Assembly: GCA_905182995.1 (NCBI GenBank)
Contig: CAJJDP010000137.1
Coordinates: 186,001-250,000 of the forward strand
Direction of reading: 5' to 3'
DNA from: Paramecium octaurelia
Lineage: Eukaryota > Ciliophora > Oligohymenophorea > Peniculida > Parameciidae
Length of the DNA: 64,000 nucleotides
Below the pieces are notes generated by a model that saw nothing but the letters and a program-made list of their open reading frames with translations, searched no databases and was not told the DNA's origin. Positions within the stretch are counted from its first letter, which is position 1. The number at the start of each line of letters is the position of its first letter. The position numbers and the translations under genes are program-made. Shown here in pieces: positions 13,858 through 25,516 of this stretch.

Positions 13858-15338
13858 TCACAAATCATCGCGATGATTACCCTTGCGATCATCATGGAAT
13901 TCATGATTAGAGTGTTCTTTAATAAAGTTTATCAGTCTTTCCCTTTATATTTTGTTAACCTTCTGAATGAATTTGGTGTAGTTTTTATTTCCCTTATATA
14001 ATCTAATTTTATAGATGTCTGTAGGGTCTGAGAAATCACTGAATTCATTTTGGGTGACATCTGCAATTGCAAATTTGACTTTGCTAATTTAGGCGAGTTA
14101 TTTGGCGATCTCAGCATATTCAGGTAAAAGTGTTAGACTAGAATATTGGAAATTAAATACTGTTCGGAGTCAAATGAATTATAATAGAAAACAACCCAGT
14201 CTTCTGGTGAGTTTATAATTCGTTGATAAGAGTTGCCTGTAAGGATTTCAACATTTTCTGAATAAATTGGATTGTCTAATTTCTGGGATTTATAATGTTT
14301 TTGAGCTTTTCCATTTTTGAAATCAAGAATAAATTAGTCCAGATTCTATTTGGTAAATGCTTAATTGAATTTATATTTATAGACCCCATACTTTTGTAAT
14401 CCAAACAAGGCAGGAGTTCCAGAGAAATCACCTATTTATTTTTAGAGTTCTGGGAACAATTGGTTTGTGACGCTGCATTTGATAAACAGCAAGTGATCTT
14501 CATGAGGGTGATCTAGACTAATGGATTTGAGTGCATCATGAGCATTCCTATCTTTCATTTATGTTTCATCGACCAGCAGTATTAAAGTAGATCTGTCTTA
14601 TTTGAATATCTTTTTGGCAACATCTTCATTATATTCTTGGAGTCTCTAAAACCAATTGGTTTCTATAAAGGCTTTTAAGTCAGCAACCTTAATCTACTTT
14701 GGTTAATAGACCACAGGAGATTTATCATATTTTTTGAAAGCCACCAAAGAATCTGTGGGGCCGAACCCTAATTCTAATTATGCGTTTTCTAAAAAAGTGT
14801 GATAAAATTCTAAGTTTTCATAGGCATGACTATAATCCTTATACCTTCTAAAACCTCTGTCTTCATCATTTTGAGCCATGTAAAGATACATCAATTGGCT
14901 TTGGGATATCTTGTCTTTGATTTATTGAATAGTCTTCAATTCCTTGGTACCTTCATTCAATTATTCGTACATCCACATAATGACACTATCGCTAGTTCTG
15001 GGTCCTTCGAATTTCTTGTATTTTTTGCCATGCTCTTGAGATAAGATGACAGATGGATATCCAGTGACTTCAAATTGTTTGGCAATATCTTTGTAATTAT
15101 GACCATCGACTTTGGCAAAGACAAAGCCTTCTTCTTTCAATTGCTTGGCTGCTTTTTCTACTTCAGGTTGGAATCTTTCGCAATGGCCACATTAAGGAGT
15201 GTAGAAGAAGATCATGGATACTTCATTCTTTTCAAAGAATTGTTTAGAATTCTTATCAAACACTACATGCAGATCATTTTCCTCTTTTGCTTAAGCGTAG
15301 AGTACGAAGAGGGAGAGAACGAAAAATTGCAAAAACAT
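13858..15338 (-). CDS. protein disulfide isomerase family protein, one active thioredoxin domain
   Basis: A 485-residue secretory protein with one 23-nt intron (14138-14160). It starts with a signal peptide (hydrophobic run, then Tyr-Ala-Gln-Ala). The first thioredoxin domain has the active site TPQCGHCERF and a cis-Pro region VTGYPSV. The C-terminal thioredoxin-like domain reads VVFYYNSFDSE where PDI has APWCGHC, so the second Cys pair is absent. The protein ends HRDDL, a plausible KDEL-like ER retention signal. It should form or shuffle disulfides in the ER, with the last domain binding substrate rather than doing redox chemistry (inference). Its start lies 44 bp from the divergent SET-domain gene. 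Confidence 0.88.
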
Positions 15339-15382
15339 AAATATAAAATGAATACGTATGTTTCTAGAATATTTTAATAATT
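15339..15382. promoter_or_regulatory. 44-bp divergent promoter region
   Basis: The PDI start codon (minus) and the SET-gene start codon (plus) are only 44 bp apart, so both untranslated leaders and core promoters must fit here or overlap coding sequence. The stretch is nearly pure A/T. No motif can be named. Confidence 0.5.
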
Positions 15383-16935
15383 ATGTTACTTTACACATGT
15401 GTTCTAGCAATAACTCTTGTGTTATCCTTGGGTTAAGAGGACTTGGAGTCCGAACTTAGGACGAAATCAAAACGAATAACTTATGAGGACCCAGTATAAT
15501 CTTTATATCCATAATTAAGGATCCCTATAAAAATCTTATTTAGTGGTTGAAGGATGGCAAGGCGGAGGTGTCTAAAGTGCAGATTGAAGTCAAGAGCGAA
15601 GGCTATAGAACACTGAGAGCTTCTCAATTTATTCGATAAGGAGAGTGGGTCCTCTTCGTTCCACGCACTCATTATCTTTCATTGGAGGAAGTCAAGAAAA
15701 GTTGTCTCATCAATAGAAAAATGATTCAGCTCAACTATATTCCCAACAACATTCAGACCTACTTTGTCAATCACTTACTCTAAGAGAATAGGAGGTATAT
15801 ACAGTGTTTTTGATTCAAAATAGACAAAATTCCTTTTGGAAACCCTACATAGACGTGTTGCCAAAAGACGTGAGCGGATTTCCAACTTACTTTGATGCAG
15901 AGCAAGATGCATTACTTAAGGGATCACCAACATTGTTTACAGTCATGAATCAGAGGAAAATATTCAGGGAGGAGTACGATAATTTGAAAGAGGCAGTGAA
16001 AGAATTTCAAAGATATGGATATACCTATAATGATTTTGTTAAATTCAGAATTCTCACTATATCTCGAAGTTTCCCTGTCTATATAGGTGAGAATGAATAA
16101 CAACAACTATTGGTCCCATTGGCTGGTATATATTATATATATATATGATAGACTTCATCAATCATGATAACAATGGATTTCTGCAATATGGGTATTCTCC
16201 AGATGCAGATGGATTCTTTATGTAGGCTGTCAGGAATATCCAGAAGGGAGAGGAGTTATTTTACAATTATGGTCAATGGTCAAACAAATACTTTTTTATG
16301 AATTATGGATTTGCCAGTCTAACAAATCCAATGAATCAATTTGATTTTGATGTCTGTTTGGATAGAAATGATAGAATGTTTAAGATGAAAGTTGAGTTGA
16401 CTGGAGGAAATATTTGTTGGGGTAACAGATTGGTCAATGAAACTGATCATGACACTTTCAGACAATCTTTGGCCACTGTCAGATTCGCTTAGATATCTAA
16501 ATTGGATGATTTCATGTAATTAGAGGAAGATGTCCAAAATTACAATCAATTTTGGCCAGGATGGCACACTACGCCAAAAACTATTGAGTTGGAGAAGGCT
16601 ACATTCAAGGCTTTGAGAGACTTGTTAGTTTCTGAATTGGCTAACTTTGCCAGTACGATTGAGGATGATCAAAGAAGATTGAATGATCCTTCGACTCCTG
16701 AGTTTAGAAGACATATCATCATGTTGACAATGAGGGAAAAGCAAATCATTAAGAAGAATATTGAAGTTTGCGATATGATGTTGTCTGTCATTGATAAGAC
16801 TTCGGAAGTATTTATTTATAATTATAAATTTAGTAATTAAAAGATTTAATGAGATATTACAATTATAGGGAAATAGCAAGATTTGTAAATAGTGAGATTA
16901 TTCCTATGAAATTGGAGGCAGAGGGACTTGCATGA
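15383..16935 (+). CDS. SET-domain protein (SETD3/Rubisco-LSMT type) with N-terminal signal peptide
   Basis: 481 residues with introns 15494-15519 (ends AAG), 15795-15823, 16126-16151 and 16808-16833. The SET domain shows the early YRTLRASQFIRQGEWVLFVP block, the cofactor motif DFINHDNN and ELFYNYGQWSN, followed by a helical C-terminal part like the LSMT substrate-binding domain. Family members methylate Lys or His on non-histone proteins. Unusually, the first exon reads MLLYTCVLAITLVLSLGQ, a good signal peptide, so the enzyme may enter the secretory pathway. It is divergent from an ER PDI gene. The first intron rests on accepting an AAG 3' end; a 50-nt intron ending TAG would also keep frame but would be long for this genome. 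Confidence 0.85.
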
Positions 16936-17012
16936 TTAAATAGTAAATCCATCTAATATAATTATTGTGACATTTTGAAATTCTCATTTTCAATTTCAAT
17001 ATTAATTATCAA

Positions 17013-18144
17013 ATGTCTTATGGATAAAATTTGTAAGTGTTCAATCCCTAACGATTCAAAAAGATCGAGAAGGAAATGCAATAGAATAAGAAACGCCTAG
17101 AAGAAAGTATCCTCATTCTTTTTGATGTTTTTAGTGAGGTTAGAAGAGGAATCCTAAAACACTAGACTCCTAAAAGTGTAATAGAAAGAAAGAACTGTCG
17201 ATTTGGAATACAAGGATAGGAAAAAGAAGATGGAAGAAACCCAAGAGCAATTAGCTTTTGAGGCACAGAAATTTAATGATGAATAAAGAAGAATGAATCA
17301 AGATTTGGAAAGCAAGAAAGACTCTGTTGTGATGTTGAATGATCGAAAAAAGAGATAGGATGATGAAAGGTATGCTAAGGAATAGAAAATTACATTGGCC
17401 AAGGAATAGGAAAAGGCATAAGCCTTAAATGAATTGGCTAAGTTACAGTAATCTAAATTAATCTATTCCTAGAGAAGAAGTCAATTAATTAGAAGTTAGA
17501 AGAAAGAATCATTAACAATATGAACTATTTTTTAAAAAAGTGATCTCTAAATCAAAAGAATTGGAAACGGGTTAAAATGATGATGAAAATGCTATTAAAG
17601 AATTGATTGATCGTTATGAGAGATTAAAGAAGAAGGAAGAGGAATTCAAGAAAGATAGAGAATTGAGAGAAAACCAAAAAGATCAGATCAATCAATAATT
17701 TAATGAGGTATATCCTTATCTCATCTATAATTTTAGTTAAATAGTAAAATATAAGCTGAAACCTATGAATTCAATGCTAAGTATAACAAATTGAAGTTGG
17801 CTATTCAATAGATCAATGATGAAAATGACTAAAAGCATAAAGAAATAGAGGGGACGCAAAACTAGAACGAAGCTACTCAAAAAGAATATATCTAAGTTAT
17901 TCATGGAATCTAAAATATGAAGGATATCTTGAAATAGAGAAATAAAATTGTGAAGAGGATTCTCCTATCTGGAAAAGATAGTGATAATGTGACTGAACAG
18001 TAGAGAAATAGGAAAAAAGAAAAAAAAATAGATAATCAAAAAATTGAAAAATACTTGAATTTCATAAAGGATGAACTCTAAACTTTATAATAATTTAAAT
18101 AAGAATTTGATAGATATTTAGCAAAAGAAAAAGAACGTGATTGA
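17013..18144 (+). CDS. coiled-coil protein, unknown function
   Basis: 349 residues with introns 17107-17134, 17448-17472 and 17708-17736. Nearly all of it is Lys/Glu/Gln-rich helix with heptad-like spacing; no membrane segment, signal peptide or enzymatic motif is seen. It starts 77 bp after the SET gene on the same strand. The family is not recognised; a structural cytoskeletal role is possible but unsupported. Confidence 0.75.
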
Positions 18145-18592
18145 TTTATTATTTTTACAAATTTAATCAAGAATTTCAATATGATCAGATGCTACAGTCA
18201 TAATAATAATACATAATTCAAAGGAATATTTTATATTATATTTCTTACTTATTAGATTTTACAATAAAGTTGCTAATTGAGATGTGCTATGATTAAGAAT
18301 TCATTTCTTGAACCATTATTTATTAAAAAAGGGGTTGGCATAGTTCCTAAAAAAGATGTATCCATCTTAAAATTCATATAATTTAATTATAATTATTGTG
18401 GAATATTTAAATTCCTAGTAGTCATGAAATCAACAAAAATCTGTTTGAATTTGCATTCAAAGGTATTTCTTACAAAAACGTAACGAAAATTGTATTAACA
18501 ATACGTCAGAGCATAAAGGCTTTGTGATAATCTAAGATATTAATTAACAACAATAGTGTGTAATTACAAAATCATTTATTATTAAAATCTTT
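18145..18592. other. 448-bp intergenic region
   Basis: AT-rich DNA upstream of the acyl-CoA synthetase gene. No coding frame with introns could be assembled and no RNA gene was seen. Confidence 0.4.
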
Positions 18593-20744
18593 ATGGAAGA
18601 GTAAGTGTACATATCTGAGGAAGGAATGAAACACATTCTTAAAGTGTACGACCCATAGGACCCTCATAAGAATATCATATGGACAACTAATTATAGAATG
18701 GAGTTACCATTGAGGGTGAGAAAATCTGGAGCAGGAAGTGAAGTACCAATAACTCTTCCCGAACAATTTAAAATGGACTGCTCTCAATTTGCAAAGAAGC
18801 CAGCTCTAAGTGTAAAGAGGAATAATAAATGGTAAGAATGTAATTTGAGATATGATTAGGATCACAAGGACTTATTAGGAATATTACAATGAATCACTGT
18901 AATTTGCGAAGGCTTTGATAGCATATGGAATAAGTGAGATGAGTGCAGTCAACATAATTGGGTTCAATGCTCCGGAGTGGTTCATCTCTTTCATGGGTAG
19001 TATACATTCACACAACTTACCAGTTGGTATTTACACCACGTAAAGTCTTAATATTATACGATAGCAATAACCCTGAGGCCTGTTTCTACGTGTCAGAACA
19101 TTCAGAATGTGAACTTGTAGTAGTAGATACAAGAGAGTAATTGAATAAATATTTATAAATATGGGATAAATTGCCAAAACTGAAAGGTGTAGTAATATAT
19201 AATGATGAGATACCAAAAGAAGGAATTAGTGAATAAAGAAGATCTTAGATATTTAAATGGAAGGACTTTTTGGAATTCGGAAAAAAACCAGAATTGATAA
19301 ATTAGGTGATGGAGAGAGTTTCGAAATTACGTCCTGGAAATTGTGTGACCTTGATATACACATCAGGAACAACTGGTAATCCAAAGGGAGTGATGTTGTC
19401 TCATGACAATTACATTTTTACAATCACACAATAGAGAAAGAAATACTAATTTCCTGATTCTGAGGAGATGAGAATAGTGAGTTACCTTCCATTAAGTCAT
19501 GTAGCAGGATAATTGATTGATATTGTTGGAAGTTGTCGTTGGGGTGCACATATCTACTTTGCAAATCCAGATGCCTTGTCTGGTACACTCATTAACACTC
19601 TTAAGGAAGTGAGACCAACAGTTTTCTTTAGTGTTCCTAGAGTATGGGAGAAGATATATGATTAAATGCAATTGATTGCCAAATAGAATGGGGCAATCAA
19701 AACAAAGATTGCCACATGGGCCAAATCCATAGGAAAGGAAGGAACCTTCGCATAAACTCATGGATTGAAGCCCCCTCTTTGTTTTGGATTGGCTGACAAA
19801 TTGGTGTACAACAATGTTAAAAAGGCATTGGGATTGGATTAAGCTAGATATCTGATCTTCGGAGCAGCTCCATTGTCTCCTGTCATCAGAGAGTATTTCC
19901 TATCTTTGAATATGTACTTAATCAATGGGTATGGTATGAGTGAATGTGGTGGAGTTACTACTTTAGCAGATCCTTTGCACTTTGATAAATTTGATGATTT
20001 CTTTATGAACAGCACTGGTAAAACTATGGAAGGAACTGAGTTGAAAATCGATTAGCCAGACAAAGATGGAAATGGGGAAGTTTGCTATAGAGGAAGACAT
20101 ATCTTCATGGGGTACTTTAAAGATGAAGATTCAACAAGAAATACAGTTGATAAGGACAGGTGGTTACATTCGGGTGATATAGGGAAAATAGACAGCAAGG
20201 GCAATTTGACTATTACTGGAAGAATTAAAGAATTAATTATCACTGCAGGGGGAGAGAATGTGGCACCCGTTCTGATTGAGAATGAAGTCAAAAAGACAAT
20301 TCCAATTATTTCGAATTGTATGGTTATTGGTGATAAAAGAAAATATCTTACCATTTTATTAACCTTAAAACATTAATTGAAGCCTGATGGAACGTAGTTT
20401 ATTAATTATTATTTATAGACCAACTAATAAGTTACTTGATGATGTAATCTAAGCCTTCCAGTAACTTGGTTCAAATGCAACCACTTTTGAAGATGCCAAA
20501 AAGGATCCTATCATCAAAAATTATTTATAGAAGCTTATTGATGATGCAAATACCAGGTAATACATCCTCATTATACTTTAGAGTAATTTCCAAAGCCCAA
20601 TACATCAGAAAATGGACTCTTATTCCTAGCGATTTCAGCGTTGATGGAGGTGAGTTGACTCCAACTCTCAAATTAAAAAGAAGAGTGGTTGAATAAAAAT
20701 GGATCAATGAAATTGAGAAAATGTACTAAGATGCCAAATTATGA
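18593..20744 (+). CDS. long-chain acyl-CoA synthetase
   Basis: 682 residues with introns 18832-18859, 19040-19064, 20394-20418 and 20557-20581. It activates long-chain fatty acids to acyl-CoA using ATP. Visible motifs: the AMP-binding P-loop [35 protein letters not shown] and the hinge/lysine region [18 protein letters not shown], in the order of the ANL superfamily. Length and the N-terminal linker fit the long-chain (ACSL/LACS) class. No clear membrane anchor is seen at the N-terminus. The C-terminus matches the family end (LKLKRR followed by a short helix). Confidence 0.93.
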
Positions 20745-20960
20745 AATTATAAATAAAATATCATAAACATACAAAGTTGTTATACACCATTTAATTTTGG
20801 GTTTAGAAACTCTCTCCTTTCCAAAAGTTCTATATGATTGGCTAAAAGTGAAATAGAAATATACATGTATTCAATTATCGTTCCATAATTATTATGAACT
20901 ACTTCATAAAATTTACTTAAATTTGAAGTCATATTGAAATTATTATAATTTTAAAATTAA

Positions 20961-21650
20961 ATGTCAGCAACCACTAATTGGACCACTTCCAAGAATGATT
21001 TGCTCAAATGGATAAATGAAACATTTAAAGTACTTATTTAATAGAATCTATAAGTTAACCATTACTTAATTAGAAGCACTTGGTACAGGTTGCATATTTT
21101 GTTAAATTTTTGAATACTTATACCCTAATTCCATTTAATCAAATAAAGTGGTTTGGAAGGCAAATACTGAGGTGGAATTCATCAAAAACTTTAAGACTCT
21201 AGCTGAGGCTTTTACAAAACTTAGTATTTCAAAGTCTTTCGATGTAAATTTTACTTCAAATTCTAGATTCAAAATTTATCAAAAGCAAGATACTAAGACC
21301 TGTTAGATCTCGCAATATTTTTCAAAACAAAATTCGATAAATAGGCAGAGAAGAGAATTGGATATGATCCCTTAGAATTTAGAAAAGGGGAAGAAAAAAA
21401 AATAATAATTACTCAGAACAGGAAGCCTGTTTCTGCACTTAAAGATAAAACTAATCTTGAAGACTCCAAGGTTTCACCCCAATCTGTATTAGTGAAAAGA
21501 TCATCTTCAAAGGCTTAAAATCAGAGAAGAAAAAACGAGAGTACTGACCTAACCAAAACGCCTCAATTGTCATCAATAACAGAAATAGTTAATAACACAG
21601 AAGATGATGAAGCCACAAAAGTTAAAAAAATAAAACAATTGTTTATCTGA
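20961..21650 (+). CDS. EB1-family microtubule plus-end protein
   Basis: 213 residues with introns 21030-21054 (ends AAG) and 21244-21266. The first 120 residues form an EB1-type calponin-homology domain: LLKWINETFKL, LEALGTGCIFCQIFEYLYP, VEFIKNFKTLAEAF and YDPLEFRKGEE align with human EB1. CH domains of this family bind growing microtubule ends. The rest is a basic Ser/Thr-rich tail. The dimerising EBH coiled coil and the EEY/F end are missing, so the protein is short. It ends 8 bp before the stop of the convergent receptor gene. An unseen further exon is unlikely, because the opposite strand there is coding. Confidence 0.85.
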
Positions 21651-21658
21651 ATATAAAA

Positions 21659-22844
21659 TCAATTAGTATCTATAAATTTATCATCGATTTGTTGAGGAAT
21701 CATCCTTCTGTATATAAGATGATGTACTATCCTTGGCAGAATCAGCTTCATAAAGAAGAGAATCTTTTAGTATTTTAGATTCCTAAAATTATATAAATTC
21801 AATACAGCAATTCTCCCATATATACAATTATAAAAACTTATTTTAGCAAAGAACAAGTAAGTGCTTTATAACGACTTTGGAAGGTTAGGCACTAATTATA
21901 AATAGAATGCGTAAAAAAATAGAGAGGCATAGTTAAATCCTTGGAGTGCTAATAAGAGTTATGGTAAAAACCAAATGGCTTATAGAGCATATCCCGATTA
22001 TCTAATGTAATCCGTTTTGATATCAATGAGTTTCTACACCACATTAATTGTCCAAAATATCAGTAGAGTTATAGGTAAGATGTAGAGATTTAATGAGGAA
22101 CATGCATCGAATTCCCCAACAAAGTTAGTTCTAATTTTAGATTTCAGTTTCTTTGCAGAACAATGAAATTTAATTCCTACCAGGATCAACACAGTCGTAA
22201 TAGATGTTTATAACCAGAATACAGTTTGAGTATACAAATCCTCTGACTCAATTTCTAGATTGCAAACGTAGTATATTAGTTAGTTGCCCCAAGAGGTTCC
22301 ATAATGATTGTATTGTGCTTTAAACAGCATTGGTATGCATATGGTAAATGTGAATATGCCAATTCCAAAATGTATCCAATAAATTTATTTAACTTTTTTC
22401 CCAATTTAAGAATTCGGATTTAATGTTTACTTAATGATATAGGATGAATATAAGGAAATTAATGTGGATGCCAAAAATGAAGAATTGATGAAGTATCCCT
22501 ACAATTTACAAACTCGCATAGAATATTTTAATATTACATGTTTCTTGTATGCATTCTTGATCACTCTCGTCGTTCTGTTTAAATTAACAAAAATCATTTT
22601 CCTTTGATTTGCCTTCATCATTAAAAATGAATGGTGTTAATACTTGTGGTACATAGAAAAAAAGCATACAAATGATTTGGGTAAAGAAGAGGCTAATTAT
22701 AAATTTAAAAATTTACATAACTATGAAATATCTCCAACCTTTGCCTAAGATAAATACAATGATGACTCCGATAACTGACAATAAGCTCATAGCTATGCAA
22801 CAAAATTGAGCAATCAAGATGGGGTTATAGTCATAAAAATACAT
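21659..22844 (-). CDS. seven-helix receptor-like membrane protein, one apparent frameshift
   Basis: Two overlapping open stretches together give about 394 residues with a series of hydrophobic helices and short charged loops, as in a GPCR. Helix 1 is near the start (residues 10-40), then TM segments around HQFFIFGIHINFLIFILY, GIGIFTFTICIPMLF, TSITTVLILVGIKF and ILPITLLIFWTINVV. A basic C-terminal tail follows. The frame changes at a run of six A (top-strand Ts near 22400). Removing one base there gives a length divisible by three, so a one-base insertion (error or real) is the simplest explanation. No ligand can be inferred. The plus strand also shows long frames here, but they need many breaks. 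Confidence 0.6.
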
Positions 22845-22954
22845 TTATGCGAAAAATTTGTATAAATAAATAATATTATTCAAAAAGATATTAACCTAAT
22901 TCAATAAATAATTATTTATTCTTGTTTTTATATAGAAAGTACAGTTTACAATAT

Positions 22955-23843
22955 TCATTATGGGGCAAGCTCATAAAGAATCTGAGGATAGATTCTAGAC
23001 TTTTTATTTCTACTAGTCTAATAGCATTAACAAATGGCAAAGCATAAATTAAATAGATAGAGAAAATCCACTATTAGATAATCGATGTAAGACTTGTTCA
23101 CATAATACTCGTATTCTTATTCAAAGTATGGATAACAAGCATCTTTTCTTATATTAAAAATATAAATACGGGATTCCATTATTGATGTTTGAAAATAGGT
23201 AGACTGGATGTGATTTGCACCATCCTGAACAATTATACTTTTCCTCCAGATATGCAATGTAAGAATATGAGGCCCCATCAATTTTAATCCACTTTTTACA
23301 TTTTTAATATTGGGTTATATCACTGATGAGTCTATTGGTTGTGTAATGTATGCGATTATTCTCCAGGTAATCAGAATTCCAGTCTTGGATTTTCTCGATG
23401 TAACAAATACAGTCATATTTACAAAATTGAGTTTCCGCCCATAAAATTTACTCCTTTGTTTTCTCAGCAGCAGGTAATTGAGATGTCTTACAATCAAATT
23501 TATTATTCAACAACTAATTTTTTAAAATGGTTAATGAAATTGTGATATAGGCTGTCAAAACTCCAATGAAAATGACAAAGCAAGAATAAATGAAAATTAT
23601 ACAGAAATTTGGACAATATGAACTCAACAACCCAGATGCACCCACAATAACAACAGCTAGTCCTACTGAAAATGTAAATACAATTCCCTAAGAATATAAT
23701 TCTTGATTGAATACTTCGCCATCATTACTTATGCCTCCACTCAATGTCATAAATACTTAAGAGATTAGAACAATCCCCAAAATAATAAAGCAAAAGCAAT
23801 TTATTCTGATAAACAATTGAATAAACTTTAGGGGCAAGCACAT
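22955..23843 (-). CDS. tetraspanin
   Basis: 288 residues with one 22-nt intron at 23148-23169 (ends AAG). Four membrane helices: residues about 10-32, a pair beginning at VGLAVVIVGASG, and the last one YLIVDFLYLFNLCF. The large extracellular loop between helices 3 and 4 carries the Cys pattern of the family, with YNCSGWC followed by a later Cys-Tyr-Pro. Tetraspanins organise membrane microdomains. It lies between the receptor-like gene and a trichocyst matrix gene on the same strand, but function in secretion is only suggested by that neighbourhood. Confidence 0.8.
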
Positions 23844-23923
23844 CAATTAAAATTTATAAATATCTATAATTACAAGACTATTCATAATCAAACATATTGT
23901 AAAATATATCTTATTATAAATCA

Positions 23924-25084
23924 TCACTTGTGTTTCCTAGCATGATTGTCCACCAAATCGTAAGCCTATTACACTGTTTTGATTTCAGAAATTCTAAAAC
24001 ATAAGATTGACTCCATACCTTTTTCCTTTTCTGACAGCATAGGCAGCATCGTATTATTCTTTGTATTCTCTGGTCTAAATAAGTAATTGTTCAGTCAAAC
24101 TCAGATCTCTATTAATTATGGTCAATCTTTTCTCTAGAAGCACCTATTTATCAATTCATCATTTACTTTATCATTGGTTCTCTTCTTGATTAATTGTGAG
24201 GTGACTTCAAAGTCCTTGGAGAATTTCTCTCTTAATTCAGCAACCTCTTGAATTTGGGTTTAGAAAGTGATCTTAAATTGCTAAATTCAATATCATACCT
24301 AACTTTAAGTCTCTTGTTCGTCTTCCTATTACATCAAGGCAATTACTGCATTTCTGATATGTTCCAATTTGTCTATGATTCTTTTGACTGTTGAAACATC
24401 GAATTTTGTTGTCAATGAAACCATGATTGCAATTGGATGATTGTGGCCCAATTCTCTCTTGATCTTTTCAACAATCTCGAATTATTCTGTTTGTAATAAT
24501 GATTTTCCATCTTGATCAAACACTGCAACTTATAATTTTGGAATTATTTCATTTAAAGCTGCCAACACTTTGCCATTGTTCTCCTATCTAGCCTAATATG
24601 AAGCGGCTTCTTCAGCTCTTGTTTATCTGAGTTGCTCCTCCTTTCCATTCAAAATATTCAATTATTCTGTAAGTGCATCCAATTACAATTATAATCCAAC
24701 TAGAACTTGATTGACTTCACTCAACTAATTATTTTTATCCTGTCTCTCCTTTGTGAGATTTCTTAAAACAATAATAAGCCATTCGATATCCAATCCAAGG
24801 GTAGTTGTTCTCTAAACAAATATACTTCTTCAATTATTTACATGAGCATATTCAAGATCATCATTTAATTGATCTCTCTTCATTTACTCTAACAAATCAC
24901 CAACCAAAGCAACTACTTCAGAAACCTTGCCTCCTTGACTGAGTTCCAAATCTAATAAAAATGTGAAATCAGTATGATCAGTCTTGATTGCTTTGATCTC
25001 TTTTAGTAAAATTGGCACTCCTGCTTCTAATTCAACCGCAGTAATTCCAAAAACTAACAATCCCAATATGAGGATAGCTTTCAT
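23924..25084 (-). CDS. trichocyst matrix protein precursor (TMP/Grl family)
   Basis: 364 residues with introns 23994-24018, 24144-24166 and an 18-nt intron 24281-24298. The N-terminus is a signal peptide (MKAILILGLLVFGITAV), then a short pro-region and a long helical, coiled-coil protein rich in Gln, Glu and Leu, as in Paramecium trichocyst matrix proteins. These are cut in the secretory pathway and crystallise inside trichocysts, the extrusive organelles. The start ATG sits directly before the signal peptide. It could also be a related secretory-granule lattice protein, but the overall form fits TMPs well. Confidence 0.85.
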
Positions 25085-25360
25085 TATTTTATTAATATTA
25101 ATAAAAACGGGCTTTACACAAATAATTAAAAAGAAATCTGATATTAACCATAATACACTCTCTAATTGTTTTTATCCTTATCTGCTTCACAAAAATTCAG
25201 ATTCCTATAAATAGAATTCACAATTACGAATTATATATATAAGATAATTGATATTATTATATATATTGCACTATATTCTCATTCTACACACTAACAATTT
25301 AATCCTATCTAACAAAATTTATAATTTGAATATCTTTGAATTCTACGATTTTGATTAAGA

Positions 25361-25516
25361 ATGCCTACATATTCATTCAAAAATAAAGTAGATAAATTCA
25401 GAGATGAATTATTTAAGGTGATTCATAAGATGATTCATAAGATGAGCTCTTCTTAAATTCCTTATACAATCTCGGTTACTTCAAGCAAAAGGAAGATAAT
25501 TAAAGATTATGAATGA
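25361..25516 (+). CDS. possible 51-residue basic protein
   Basis: ATG to TGA, 51 residues, with a duplicated KVIHKMIHKM motif and a basic C-terminus. It starts left of the second assembly duplication and continues into it. No family recognised. Short frames are common with this code, so it may not be expressed. Confidence 0.3.

Noticed and set aside
21640-22830. Plus-strand gene downstream of EB1 encoding a two-helix membrane protein
   Set aside because: Long plus-strand frames exist, but they need several breaks and an in-frame TGA, while the minus strand gives one receptor-like protein with a single one-base problem.
22958-23430. Plus-strand protein starting MGQAHKESEDRFQ
   Set aside because: The minus strand here codes for the tetraspanin extracellular loop and last helix with the correct Cys pattern; the plus frame is its shadow.
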